A stretch of DNA of 64,000 nt, from NCBI GenBank assembly GCA_963732005.1, contig CAVSXT010000003.1, positions 1,364,001 through 1,428,000 on the forward strand, in the 5' to 3' direction. Shown here in pieces: positions 28,560 through 37,188 of this stretch. The position numbers were made by a program, and so were the translations under genes. Under the pieces are notes generated by a model that was not told where the DNA came from, did not search any database, and saw only the letters and a program-made list of their open reading frames with translations. This stretch comes from JASLEW01 sp963732005. Its GTDB lineage: Bacteria; Acidobacteriota; Thermoanaerobaculia; Multivoradales; UBA5704. The stretch's first letter is position 1; each line of letters starts with the position of its first letter.

Positions 28560-31169
28560 GTGACGAACCTGGCGCAGCCGGTTCTCGCCGCCCAGCTAGC
28601 CACATTGGCGAGCGCCAACGACGTGCGGGTCTCGGGCAGCGTGGCCTACGTCGCCGACGACAGCGGGCTGTTGCTCGTGGACGTGACCGACCCGGCGCAT
28701 CCGGCGCGGCTCGGCAGCCTGCGTTTCCCGGGCGGCAGGCAGGTGCGGCTGGCGGTCGGCGGCGGTGGCCTGGTCTACCTTGCCGACCCGACCTTCGGTC
28801 TGCGCGTGGTGAACGCCAGCAATCCGATGCAACCGGTCGCGGTCGGCTCGCTGGCGCTCCCGGGCACGCCGCGAGCGGTGAGCCTGGGCGGCTCCGGGCT
28901 GGGCGGCTTCGGCCTGACCGGATCGTATGCCGTGGTCGCCTGCGGCGACGCGGGTGTGGCGGTGATCGACGTGAGCGACCCCACGGCGCCGCGGGTGGTG
29001 GGCTCGACGCCGCCGGACCAGCCGCGCGCCGGCAGCGTGACGGTGCGCGGGCACTATGCCTACGTGGCCGCCGGCGAGGCCGCGATCTACGGCGGTCTGC
29101 ACGTCGTCGAGCTGGTGGACCCGACCAACCCGGTGGAGGTCGGGGCCAGCGTCGACAACCTGGGCGTGACGCGGGTGGCGCTCAAGGACGGCTTCGCCCT
29201 CGGCGCGCAGTTTTTCCTCGCCGGCCAGGTGGCGATCTTCGACATCGGCAGCGTGCCTCCGGTCTATGCCGCGGTGCTTGATCAGACCGCGGTGGGCGGG
29301 GCGCCGCGCGGCAACGACATCGTCGTGCGCAACGGCGCGGTCTTCGTGGCCGCCAACGGTGACCTGGCCGATTTCGCCGCATCCAGCTACTACCTCAACG
29401 GCCTGGTCACTGGGCTGTTCGAGCTGCCGGTGGCTGGCGACACGACGCCGCCGGCGGTGAGCATCACCTCGCCCGCGGCCGGGGCCACGGTCCTGGAGCG
29501 GCTGCCGGTGACGGTGGGGGTCACGGCGCAGGACCAGGTGTCGGTCGACTCGGTCAGCTTCCTGGTCAACGGCACGATCGTCGATACGCTCTACAAACCA
29601 CCCTACCAGGTCCAGGCGCCGGTGCCCCCGGGCCAGCCGACGGTGACGCTCGGCGCGGTGGCGACCAACATCAGCGGGGTGCAGGCGAGCACCCAGGAGA
29701 TCCTCAACGTCCAGCCCTACCCGCTGCCGGTTGCCACGCTGCTGGCGCCGGTGGCGGGCCAGACCGCGGTTGCCGGGACGACGCTCACGATCGCCGCGAC
29801 GGCGAGCGATGCGGTGGCGGTGACGCAGGTCTCGCTCTATGTCAACGGCCAGCTGGTGACCGCGCTCACGGCGCCGCCCTACCTCCAGCAGATCGTCACT
29901 CCACCGGCGCCGGCGACGCTGACGGTGACGGCGGTCGCCTATGACGCTCTGGGGGCGGGAAATCCGTCGGCGCCGGTGACGGTGGCGGTGGTGCCGGATG
30001 TGCCGCCGACGGTGGCGGTGTTCTCGCCGGTCGACGGCGCGCAGGTGGTCGAGGGGATCGAGATACCGGTCGTGGCGGGCGCGAACGACGCCAGCGGCAT
30101 CGCGAGCGTGCACCTGTTCTTGAACGGTAGCGACGTCGGCGCCGAGTCCGCCGCGCCCTACACCTTCGACTTCCAGTCGCCGCCAGCCGGCCAGACGACC
30201 CTGATCCACGTCGTGGCGGTCGACGGCGCGGGTCTGCAGACGGCCACTCCCGACCTGACGGTGACGAGCATCGCCGACCCCGGGACGGCGGTGAGCGGCT
30301 TCGTCGTCGATCCGAGCGGCGCCCCGGTGGCGGGAGCCGCCGTGACGGTGACCGCGCAGGGGGGCGGCGCGGCGACGACAAGCTCGGGCGCGGACGGCTC
30401 GTTTGCGGTGGCGGGCCTGCCGACCAACCAGGGGAGCCTCGAGATCAGCGCGAGCGGCACGCTCGGCGGCTGCCCGGCGCAGGCCAGCACGACGGTCCCG
30501 CCGCCGCCGGCGGGGCAGAATGTCTTCGCCGGCAACCTGCCCCTCGCCCCGACCGCCAACGCGATGGCGCAGACCACCACGGTGACGGGCAGCATTCTCG
30601 GCACCGACGGTCAGGGGCTCGCCGGTGTCACCGTGACGGTGTCGAGCGCCGACCTGGCCGACACGACGACGGTGGTCAGCGGCGCCGGCGGGGTCTTCAC
30701 GGTCGCCGCCTTCCCGGCGCGTGCCTGGGACCTGCAGTTCGAGGCGACGATCACCGCTGGCGGCGTCGTGCTCTATGGGATCGACCATCCCGGGATCGTG
30801 CCGGTGGCAGGCGGCACCACCGGCCTCGGCTCGCTGGCGCTGCAGCCGTACCCCTACAGCGGCTCGGATGCGCTGACCACGGTGACCGGTCAGGTCGACA
30901 ACGCCGACGGCTCGCCGGCCATCGGCGCCGAGGTGGTGATCGATCTCGGGTTTGCGCAACTGGTGACCACGACCGGGAGCGACGGCACGTTCGCCGTGAC
31001 CGGTATCCCGACGCTGCAAGGAGGGATCCAGGTCGCCGGATCCTTGCATCTGCCGTGTGGTGCGCTGGATTCGACCGGTATCGTCAACATCGCCCCGCTC
31101 AATCCGGGGGACGTCACCGCGGTGGGCGTCCTTACCCTATTCCCCGACACGGGGCCGCTGAGGTTCTAA
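28560..31169 (+). CDS. LVIVD-propeller / Ig-like / CNA-B-like surface protein, possibly 5'-truncated
   Basis: The 869-aa protein (from GTG 28560) has N-terminal LVIVD-type beta-propeller repeats (AYVADDSGLLLVDVTDPAHP, VAVIDVSDPTAPRVVG, LHVVELVDPTNPVEVG). Three or four Ig-like units follow (PPAVSITSPAAGATVLERLP), then three carboxypeptidase-regulatory-like units (VSGFVVDPSGAPVAGAAVTV). This suggests an extracellular or outer-surface binding protein. No signal peptide and no ribosome-binding site are seen. Codons 5' of the GTG belong to the opposite-strand gene, and the reading starts almost inside a propeller blade. It lies head-to-head with the other large surface gene. Confidence 0.7.
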   Translation: MTNLAQPVLAAQLATLASANDVRVSGSVAYVADDSGLLLVDVTDPAHPARLGSLRFPGGRQVRLAVGGGGLVYLADPTFGLRVVNASNPMQPVAVGSLALPGTPRAVSLGGSGLGGFGLTGSYAVVACGDAGVAVIDVSDPTAPRVVGSTPPDQPRAGSVTVRGHYAYVAAGEAAIYGGLHVVELVDPTNPVEVGASVDNLGVTRVALKDGFALGAQFFLAGQVAIFDIGSVPPVYAAVLDQTAVGGAPRGNDIVVRNGAVFVAANGDLADFAASSYYLNGLVTGLFELPVAGDTTPPAVSITSPAAGATVLERLPVTVGVTAQDQVSVDSVSFLVNGTIVDTLYKPPYQVQAPVPPGQPTVTLGAVATNISGVQASTQEILNVQPYPLPVATLLAPVAGQTAVAGTTLTIAATASDAVAVTQVSLYVNGQLVTALTAPPYLQQIVTPPAPATLTVTAVAYDALGAGNPSAPVTVAVVPDVPPTVAVFSPVDGAQVVEGIEIPVVAGANDASGIASVHLFLNGSDVGAESAAPYTFDFQSPPAGQTTLIHVVAVDGAGLQTATPDLTVTSIADPGTAVSGFVVDPSGAPVAGAAVTVTAQGGGAATTSSGADGSFAVAGLPTNQGSLEISASGTLGGCPAQASTTVPPPPAGQNVFAGNLPLAPTANAMAQTTTVTGSILGTDGQGLAGVTVTVSSADLADTTTVVSGAGGVFTVAAFPARAWDLQFEATITAGGVVLYGIDHPGIVPVAGGTTGLGSLALQPYPYSGSDALTTVTGQVDNADGSPAIGAEVVIDLGFAQLVTTTGSDGTFAVTGIPTLQGGIQVAGSLHLPCGALDSTGIVNIAPLNPGDVTAVGVLTLFPDTGPLRF

Positions 31170-31172
31170 CGC

Positions 31173-32954
31173 GTGACGGCCGTGCGGCGTATGGGCGGGA
31201 GGCGGCCAGGGATCGGCAGGAAGGCTCGGGGGCTGGTTCCCGAGCAGCTCGGGCCGGCGGCCGGGCTCGCCGGCGATGGGACCGCTGGCGACGAAACCGG
31301 CTGCGCAGCCGGTACGGTGAGTCGGCGCTGCCTGATCGGCGGCGGCGCTGCGCTGGCCGGGTTGGCGCTGGCCGGCAAGCCCCTGGCGGCCGCAGGCGCC
31401 CGAGCCGCGGTCGCGACGGTAGCCGGCGCCGTACCCGCTCCCCGCCCCGCCGCCACCGCTGCTGAGGACCGGGCGCGCCATGCCTTCGAGGCGCGGGTCG
31501 CGGCCGCCAGGCTGCAAGACGGCCAGCCCGCCGCCCGCCACGCCACCAACGGCGACGAGGCGGAGCTGCGCGGCTGGATCGCCTGCTACTCGAAGGGGCT
31601 GCCGCACGATGCACGTGGCGAGGTGGATGCCGCCGCCTACCGCCTGCTGCTGCAGGCCATCGCCTCCGGGCGCCCGGCCGACTTCGAGCGCATCCCGCTC
31701 GGCGGCTTCGTCAAGCTCGCCAACCCACAGGGCGGCCTGGCGCTCAACCTGATCGGTCCCGATCCGGGCTGCGTCGACCTCGCGCCGCCACCGCGCTTCG
31801 CCAGCGCCGAGCAGGCGGCGGAGCTGGTCGAGCTGTACTGGCAGGCGCTGCTGCGCGACGTCGCCTTTGCCGACTACGAGACGCATCCGCTGGCGCTGCG
31901 CGCCGCCGAGGAGCTCTCCCGGCTCGGCGGCTTCCGCGGTCCGCGGGACGCGGCCGGCCGGGTGACGGCGGCGACCCTGTTCCGCGGCGCCGGCGCCGCC
32001 AACCTCTCCGGACCCTACGTCTCGCAGTTCCTCTACAAGGACATCTTCCTGCCGCCGATGTGGGTGCCGCAGAAGGTGCGCACCGCCGTCGCCGGGATGG
32101 ACTTCCTGGTCAGGCCCGACGACTGGCTGGCGGTCCAGAACGGCGCCATCGCCGGCGTCAACCGCTTCGACGAGCACCCGCGCCACCTGCGCAACGGCCG
32201 CGACCTCGGCGAGTTCGTGCACCGCGACTTCAGCTACCAGGGCGCGCTCGACGCCTGCCTGATCCTGCAGAAGATCGGCGCCCTGCCCAACGGCGGCAAT
32301 CCCTACAAGCACTCCCGCACCCAGTCGGGGTTCACCACCTTCGGCGCTCCCTATCTGTTCTATCTCCTGGCCGTGGTCACTCAGGTCGCGCTCACCACCT
32401 CCTGGTACCAGAAGTGGTGCGTGCACCGCCGCCTGCGCCCCGAGGAGTACGCCGGGCGGGTGGAGGTCCACCGCGCCGGCCGCGCGCGTTATCCGATCCC
32501 GGAGGAGCTGCTGGCCTCGGCGGCGGTCGGCGAGGTCGCCAGCCGGCATGGCGCGGCGCTGCTGCCCCAAGCCTATCCCGAGGCGTGTCCGCTGCATCCG
32601 TCCTACCCGGCCGCGCACGCGGTCATCGCCGGCGCCGGCGTGACGGTGCTCAAAGCGTTCTTCGACGAGTCCTACCTGGTACCCAATCCGGTCGTGCCGG
32701 CCCCCGACGGCCTGGCGCTGCGCCCATACGCCGGGCTGCCGCTGGCGATCGGCGGCGAGCTGGACAAGCTGGCCTGGAACATCGCCATGGGGCGGAACTT
32801 CGCCGGCATCCATTGGCGCTCCGACGCCGCCGGCGGGCTCGACCTGGGAGAGCGGCTGGCGGTGGCGGTGTTGCGCGAGATGAAGCTGACCGGCAACGAG
32901 GTGTTCGCGGGGTTCAGTCTGCGGCGATTCGACGGCTCGCGGATGACCGTCTAG
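31173..32954 (+). CDS. Vanadium-dependent haloperoxidase (Tat-exported, PAP2 superfamily)
   Basis: The 593-aa protein has a twin-arginine-like signal at about residues 50-70 (SRRCLIGGGAALAGLALAG) and a vanadium bromoperoxidase-type catalytic core. Vanadate-binding segments are KWCVHRRLRPEEY, HPSYPAAHAV and GRNFAGIHWRSDAAGG. The enzyme family uses hydrogen peroxide to oxidise halides, which then halogenate organics. AAHA replaces the more usual SGHA, but the active-site His remains. The annotated GTG 31173 gives an unusually long n-region; a GTG at 31318 just before SRRC is an alternative. It follows the LVIVD surface gene by 3 nt and may be cotranscribed. Confidence 0.85.
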   Translation: MTAVRRMGGRRPGIGRKARGLVPEQLGPAAGLAGDGTAGDETGCAAGTVSRRCLIGGGAALAGLALAGKPLAAAGARAAVATVAGAVPAPRPAATAAEDRARHAFEARVAAARLQDGQPAARHATNGDEAELRGWIACYSKGLPHDARGEVDAAAYRLLLQAIASGRPADFERIPLGGFVKLANPQGGLALNLIGPDPGCVDLAPPPRFASAEQAAELVELYWQALLRDVAFADYETHPLALRAAEELSRLGGFRGPRDAAGRVTAATLFRGAGAANLSGPYVSQFLYKDIFLPPMWVPQKVRTAVAGMDFLVRPDDWLAVQNGAIAGVNRFDEHPRHLRNGRDLGEFVHRDFSYQGALDACLILQKIGALPNGGNPYKHSRTQSGFTTFGAPYLFYLLAVVTQVALTTSWYQKWCVHRRLRPEEYAGRVEVHRAGRARYPIPEELLASAAVGEVASRHGAALLPQAYPEACPLHPSYPAAHAVIAGAGVTVLKAFFDESYLVPNPVVPAPDGLALRPYAGLPLAIGGELDKLAWNIAMGRNFAGIHWRSDAAGGLDLGERLAVAVLREMKLTGNEVFAGFSLRRFDGSRMTV

Positions 32955-33002
32955 CGGGGGTTGGCGGGAGCATCGGCCGGCCGGGAGCCCGGCGGCGCGT
33001 GC

Positions 33003-33008
33003 TACGAT
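33003..33008 (+). promoter_or_regulatory. Putative leaderless -10 hexamer
   Basis: TACGAT, preceded by GC, ends 6 nt before the ATG at 33015. No Shine-Dalgarno lies between them. Confidence 0.45.
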
Positions 33009-33014
33009 TTCGCC

Positions 33015-33851
33015 ATGGCAGTCCAGGAAGTCGAGCGGGCGATCTGCCCCAGCTGCGGCGGGCGCGGGTGGGTGGTCGAGCTCGACGGCGGCGCCGGCAC
33101 CGCCCGGCCTTGCTTCTGCCGGCAGTACGAGGTGGTACCGCGGCTGATCGCCGCGGCCGGCATCCCGGACCGCTACCGCGAGTGCCGGCTGGGCAACTTC
33201 AAGGTGACCAGCGGCGCGGCGGCCAGGCATGCCCAGCTGCTGGCCGCGCGCGCGGCGGCCCAGCGCTACGCCAACGACTTCCTGACGCCGCAGGGCTTCA
33301 CCCACTCGGGACTGCTGTTCATCGGCCCCCCGGGGGTCGGCAAGACCCACCTCGCCGTCGGCATCCTGGTCGAGGTGATCGAACGCTACTCGGTGCGCGG
33401 CCGCTTCGTCGAGCTCAACACCTTCTTCAACCAGATGCAGTCCACCTTCGGCCAAGCCTCCTCCGAATCGACCCAGACGGTGCTGGCGCCGCTGATGGAG
33501 GCCCCGCTGCTGGTGCTCGACGAGCTCGGGACGCAGCAGCCAACCCCCTGGATCCGGGACGTGCTGTATCTGGTGATCAACACCCGCTACACGCGGCGCC
33601 TCCCCACGCTCTTCACCACCAACTACCGGCTGCCCGCGGCGGCGGCCGGCGACACCGCACTGCAGGGCAACGGCCAGAACCTGGACCGCGGCCGCGATCC
33701 CGATCCGACCTGGGACGAGGCCGCCGCCCTCGGCAGCCGCCTGCCCGCGATGCTGGTCAGCCGCCTCTACGAGATGGCGCAGGCGGTGCTGCTGACGGGC
33801 GCCGGCGACTTCCGGCGCGAACAGAGCGCCCAGAAAGCCCGCCGCCGATGA
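33015..33851 (+). CDS. DnaC/IstB-like AAA+ ATPase with N-terminal zinc-finger-like motif
   Basis: This 278-aa ATPase has an N-terminal CPSCGGRGW...CFC cysteine cluster, Walker A GPPGVGKTH, Walker B LLVLDELG and a sensor-1-like LFTTNY. This is the architecture of DnaC/DnaI helicase loaders and related primosomal proteins, with the zinc-like N-terminus common in DnaI-type loaders. With no transposase beside it, a helicase-loading or other stand-alone role is more likely than IstB. The start ATG 33015 has a -10-like hexamer 6 nt upstream and no ribosome-binding site. The stop overlaps the start of the SpoIID gene (ATGA). Confidence 0.8.
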   Translation: MAVQEVERAICPSCGGRGWVVELDGGAGTARPCFCRQYEVVPRLIAAAGIPDRYRECRLGNFKVTSGAAARHAQLLAARAAAQRYANDFLTPQGFTHSGLLFIGPPGVGKTHLAVGILVEVIERYSVRGRFVELNTFFNQMQSTFGQASSESTQTVLAPLMEAPLLVLDELGTQQPTPWIRDVLYLVINTRYTRRLPTLFTTNYRLPAAAAGDTALQGNGQNLDRGRDPDPTWDEAAALGSRLPAMLVSRLYEMAQAVLLTGAGDFRREQSAQKARRR

Positions 33852-36187
33852 GCGGCAAGAGCTGCCGCCGGCTGGCCCTCGGTCTCGGCCTGCCGGCGCT
33901 GCTGTTCGCGGCCGCCGGCTGCGCTCCGGCCACGCCTCGCCCGGCGACCCGTCCGGGCAGCCCGGCGGTGAAGGTGGTGCCGGCGGAGCCCGCGCCGGCC
34001 GCCCCGCCGGCCCCGGCTCCCTCGGCCCCCTCGGCCCCCTCGGCGATACCGCCGGCTGGCGCCCGCCCGCCCGCCGCCGCCGGGCGCGCTGCCGGCACCA
34101 TCCCGGCGCCGCGGGTCGAGGCGGTCGGCGAGACCGCTCCGATCCTGCCCATCCTGCTCAAGGTCGGCTTGGCGAGCGACCTGCCCGCCGTCGTGCTGCC
34201 CTGCTGCGAGGCCGGCCTGCGGCTCTCGGTCGGCGACCAGGTGGTGGCGGCGGCATCCTCGATCCGCATCGAGCCGGCGGCGGCCGGCGCCCAGCAGGGG
34301 ATCTACCGCCTGCAGGTGGCGGCGCTACGCGACGAGCGGCAGTCGCAGGACCTGGCGCGCCGGCTCGAGCGCGACACCGGCCAGCCCGGCGACGCGCATT
34401 TCGACGCCGGCATCGACCTCTACCGGGTGCGCCTCGGACGCTACCCTACCCGCGAGGCGGCGGACGCCGACCAGCGGCGCCTGGCGACGGTCGGAGTCAC
34501 CGGCGCCTTCGTGGTCTACGAGGGCGGCAGCGTCTCGGAACCGGCCATCCGGGTGACGCAGGGAGACGCCTCGGCGGTCTACGCCGGCCGCTGGCTGGCC
34601 GTCGACCCGGTGGGGGAGGGCGGCATCCGGGTGCAGGGCCACCGCTACCGTGGACGCATCCTGGTGTTCCTCAACGACCGCGGCACGCTCAACCTGATCG
34701 ACGAGCTGCCGGTCGAGGACTACCTGCGCGGGGTGGTGCCGAGCGAGATGGGACCCGAGCAGTACCGGCAGCTCGAGGCGCTCAAAGCGCAGGCGGTGGC
34801 GGCCCGCACCTACACGCTGCGCAATCTGGGCGAGTTCTCGCGCGAGGGCTACGACATCTGCGCCACGCCGCGCTGCCAGGTCTACGGCGGCATGGACGTC
34901 GAGCACCCGCTCTCGGACCGGTCGATCGCGGAGACCGCCGGGCAGGTGCTGCTCTACGGCGGCGAGCTGGTCGACGCCCTCTACAGCTCGACCTGCGGCG
35001 GCCACACCGAGGACGTGAAGGTGATGTTCCCGTTCAAGGACGAGCCGTACCTCAAGGGCGTGCCGTGCATGGAAGAAGGCGTGGTGCACCTGGCGGGCGA
35101 CCTGCCGGCGGGGGTCGCCTTCCCGGCCGGCCTGACGCGGCGATTGCTCCCCACCTTCGCGCCCGCGCCCGGCGGGACGCCGGTGCGGGAGCTGGCCGCC
35201 CGGATCGAGCACCTGGCGCTGCTGGCCGGGCTGCCGGCGCCCGACAACGACCGGCTGGGCTCGCTCGAGCGGCGCCAGGTGGCGCGCTTCGTGTCGTCGT
35301 CGTTCGACCTCGCGCTGGACGCGAAGCTGCTGCTGGCGCCGCAGGACGTCGCCTACCTGATCAAGGACCCGCCGCCGGATTGGACCGAGGAGGACCGCCG
35401 CCGCGCCGCCTACCTGGCCAAGAGCGGGCTGCTCACCGGGCCGCCCGGCCAGCCGCTGCGCGAGGACGAGGTGGAGCGGATGCTGCTGGCGCTCGCCGAG
35501 ATGCTGCAGGTGGTGCGCCGTGAGCAGGTCTCCTTCCTGGCGCTCGCCGACGGCAAGCTCACCGTGCGCTCGGGCAAGGAGGACCGGAGCTTCGTCCTGC
35601 CGGAGCAGCTGGCCACCTTTCGCAAGCGCGGCGCCGAGCTCGGCGCCGCGAACCTCGACCTGGTGCCGGGAGACAACCTGACCCTGTACTGGCAGGACAC
35701 CCATCTGCTCGCCGCGGTGCAGGAGGTCAACCTCGAGGGAGTGGCTTTCGATCGCAGCAGCTCCTATAGCTCGTGGGCGCGGTACCACAGCGACTCCCAG
35801 CTGGCGAGCACCATCGGCACCCGCTTCCCCGGGCTCGGGTTCCACGGCTTCGAGATCCTCGAGCGCGGCGCTTCCGGCCGCGTCGGCAAGATCCGCATCG
35901 AGGGCGACGGCGGCCGCACCGCCGAGGTGGAAGGCCTGGCGGTGCGCTGGACGCTCGACGTGCCGGACACGCTGTTCACCGCCAAGCGCCTGGCGCCCCC
36001 CGGGCGGGAGGCCGGTTGGCTGTTCAGCGGCCGCGGTTGGGGGCACGGCGTCGGCCTCTGCCAGGTCGGCGCCTACGGCATGGCCCAGCGCGGCCACACC
36101 TATCGCGAGATCCTCTACCACTACTATTCGGGCGTCGAGCTGTCGCGGGTGCGCCTCGAACCGGCGCCGGCCACCGGCGGCCGGTAG
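33848..36187 (+). CDS. SPOR-SpoIID/LytB lipoprotein, putative lytic transglycosylase
   Basis: The 779-aa protein has a lipoprotein signal with lipobox LFAAAGC and a Pro/Ala linker. A SPOR peptidoglycan-binding domain follows (about residues 155-225, GIYRLQVAALRDERQSQDLA). A SpoIID domain contains YLRGVVPSEMG with the catalytic Glu, QAVAARTYTLRN and STCGGHTEDV. The C-terminal SpoIID block is GRGWGHGVGLCQVGAYGMA. About 280 residues are inserted between the two SpoIID halves. SpoIID-type enzymes cleave glycan strands with denuded GlcNAc-MurNAc. The SPOR domain suggests septal targeting in the periplasm. Coupled to the DnaC-like gene by ATGA. Confidence 0.88.
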   Translation: MSGKSCRRLALGLGLPALLFAAAGCAPATPRPATRPGSPAVKVVPAEPAPAAPPAPAPSAPSAPSAIPPAGARPPAAAGRAAGTIPAPRVEAVGETAPILPILLKVGLASDLPAVVLPCCEAGLRLSVGDQVVAAASSIRIEPAAAGAQQGIYRLQVAALRDERQSQDLARRLERDTGQPGDAHFDAGIDLYRVRLGRYPTREAADADQRRLATVGVTGAFVVYEGGSVSEPAIRVTQGDASAVYAGRWLAVDPVGEGGIRVQGHRYRGRILVFLNDRGTLNLIDELPVEDYLRGVVPSEMGPEQYRQLEALKAQAVAARTYTLRNLGEFSREGYDICATPRCQVYGGMDVEHPLSDRSIAETAGQVLLYGGELVDALYSSTCGGHTEDVKVMFPFKDEPYLKGVPCMEEGVVHLAGDLPAGVAFPAGLTRRLLPTFAPAPGGTPVRELAARIEHLALLAGLPAPDNDRLGSLERRQVARFVSSSFDLALDAKLLLAPQDVAYLIKDPPPDWTEEDRRRAAYLAKSGLLTGPPGQPLREDEVERMLLALAEMLQVVRREQVSFLALADGKLTVRSGKEDRSFVLPEQLATFRKRGAELGAANLDLVPGDNLTLYWQDTHLLAAVQEVNLEGVAFDRSSSYSSWARYHSDSQLASTIGTRFPGLGFHGFEILERGASGRVGKIRIEGDGGRTAEVEGLAVRWTLDVPDTLFTAKRLAPPGREAGWLFSGRGWGHGVGLCQVGAYGMAQRGHTYREILYHYYSGVELSRVRLEPAPATGGR

Positions 36188-36204
36188 CTAGTGTCGGACT
36201 AGCT
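36186..36204. terminator. Hairpin spanning two convergent stop codons
   Basis: AGCTAGT (36186-36192) and ACTAGCT (36198-36204) form a perfect 7-bp stem with a 5-nt loop. It overlaps the stop codons of the SpoIID gene and of pyrF. It could slow or terminate transcription from both sides; there is no T-run. Confidence 0.35.
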
Positions 36205-37176
36205 CGACGCGGCGGTCGCCGAGGCGGCGGTCGCCGTCTGGCCCGCCGCCGGCAGGCCGCGCTCGCGCATGGCGCGTGCCACCTCGTCGATCATCGCCTG
36301 CAGCCGTTGACTCACCAGCAGCTCGAGGTCCGGCGGCGCGATCGCGCGGTCGGCGGTCGGCAGGGTGACGCTGCGCGAAGCGCTGATCAGGGCGCCGAGG
36401 CCGTCGTCGTTGAAGCATCCCACCGCGTCGCCGGCGCCGCCGCCCTGCGCGCCATAGCCCGGTACCAGCAAGACCGACCGCGGCATGATCCGGCGCAGCC
36501 TGGCGGCCTCGGCGGGGAAGGTGGCGCCGACCACGGCGCCGATCGAGCTGTACCCCGCGGCGCCGATCAGCCCCGCGCCCAGCTGGTCCACCAGGCCGCC
36601 CAGCCGTTCGTAGAGGCGCTCGCCGCTGGCGAGGGTCAGGTCCTGCAGGTCGGCGGAGCCGGGGTTCGAGGTCTTGACCAGCACGAACAGGCCCTTGCCG
36701 CGCGCGGCGCACTCGGCCACGAAGGGCTGCAGGCTGTCGACGCCCAGGAATGGCGTCACCGTCACCGCATCGGCGTCGAACAGCGGCCGGCGCCGGCCGA
36801 AGGCCTCGCTCTCGCCGAGGTACGCCTGCGCGTAGGCCACCGCGGTGGACGGCACGTCGCTGCGCTTGACGTCGACGATCACCAGCAGGCCGTGGTGCCG
36901 CGCGCAGTCGATGGTGTCCACCAGGGCGCGCAGCCCGCCGAGGCCGTTGGCTTCGTAGAACGCGCTCTGCAGCTTGACCGCGGCGACCCGCGGCGCCAGC
37001 CGTTCGATCAGCCACCGGTTGTGCCCGGCGATGGCCAGGTGCGCCGCCTCGTCGGCGGGCAGGTGCCGCACCGGTGCGGTCAGGAAGTCGGGGATGGCCT
37101 CGATCCGCGGATCGAGCCCGACGATGCAGGGAGTACCTTTTCGCCTTACGGCGTCGAGGAGCTGGTCAGCGAACAT
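36199..37176 (-). CDS. pyrF: Orotidine 5'-phosphate decarboxylase PyrF (type 2)
   Basis: The 325-aa protein makes UMP by decarboxylating OMP, the last step of de novo pyrimidine synthesis. Motifs: CIVGLDPR, KLQSAFYEANG, and the active-site VDVKRSDVPSTA, which keeps the catalytic D.K..D pattern although the usual DGKR..D..ST is altered by G to V and IG to VP. Also VTVTPFLGVDSLQPF, LVKTSNPGS, and LLVPGYGAQGG. Size fits the longer type 2 subfamily. It lies 12 nt downstream of the RND pump gene on the same strand, so it may be transcribed from the pump operon. Confidence 0.9.
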   Translation of the reverse strand: MFADQLLDAVRRKGTPCIVGLDPRIEAIPDFLTAPVRHLPADEAAHLAIAGHNRWLIERLAPRVAAVKLQSAFYEANGLGGLRALVDTIDCARHHGLLVIVDVKRSDVPSTAVAYAQAYLGESEAFGRRRPLFDADAVTVTPFLGVDSLQPFVAECAARGKGLFVLVKTSNPGSADLQDLTLASGERLYERLGGLVDQLGAGLIGAAGYSSIGAVVGATFPAEAARLRRIMPRSVLLVPGYGAQGGGAGDAVGCFNDDGLGALISASRSVTLPTADRAIAPPDLELLVSQRLQAMIDEVARAMRERGLPAAGQTATAASATAASS

Positions 37177-37188
37177 GCGTCGCCTGCC

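Noticed and set aside
33015..33851. IstB of an IS21 element
   Set aside because: No IstA transposase or terminal repeats nearby; the N-terminal Cys cluster and neighbours fit a DnaC/DnaI-like helicase loader better.
36186..36204. IS630 end related to GTGTCC termini
   Set aside because: TAGTGTCGGACTA resembles the IS border word for a few bases only and has no second end or element nearby; it is better explained as a hairpin over two stop codons.
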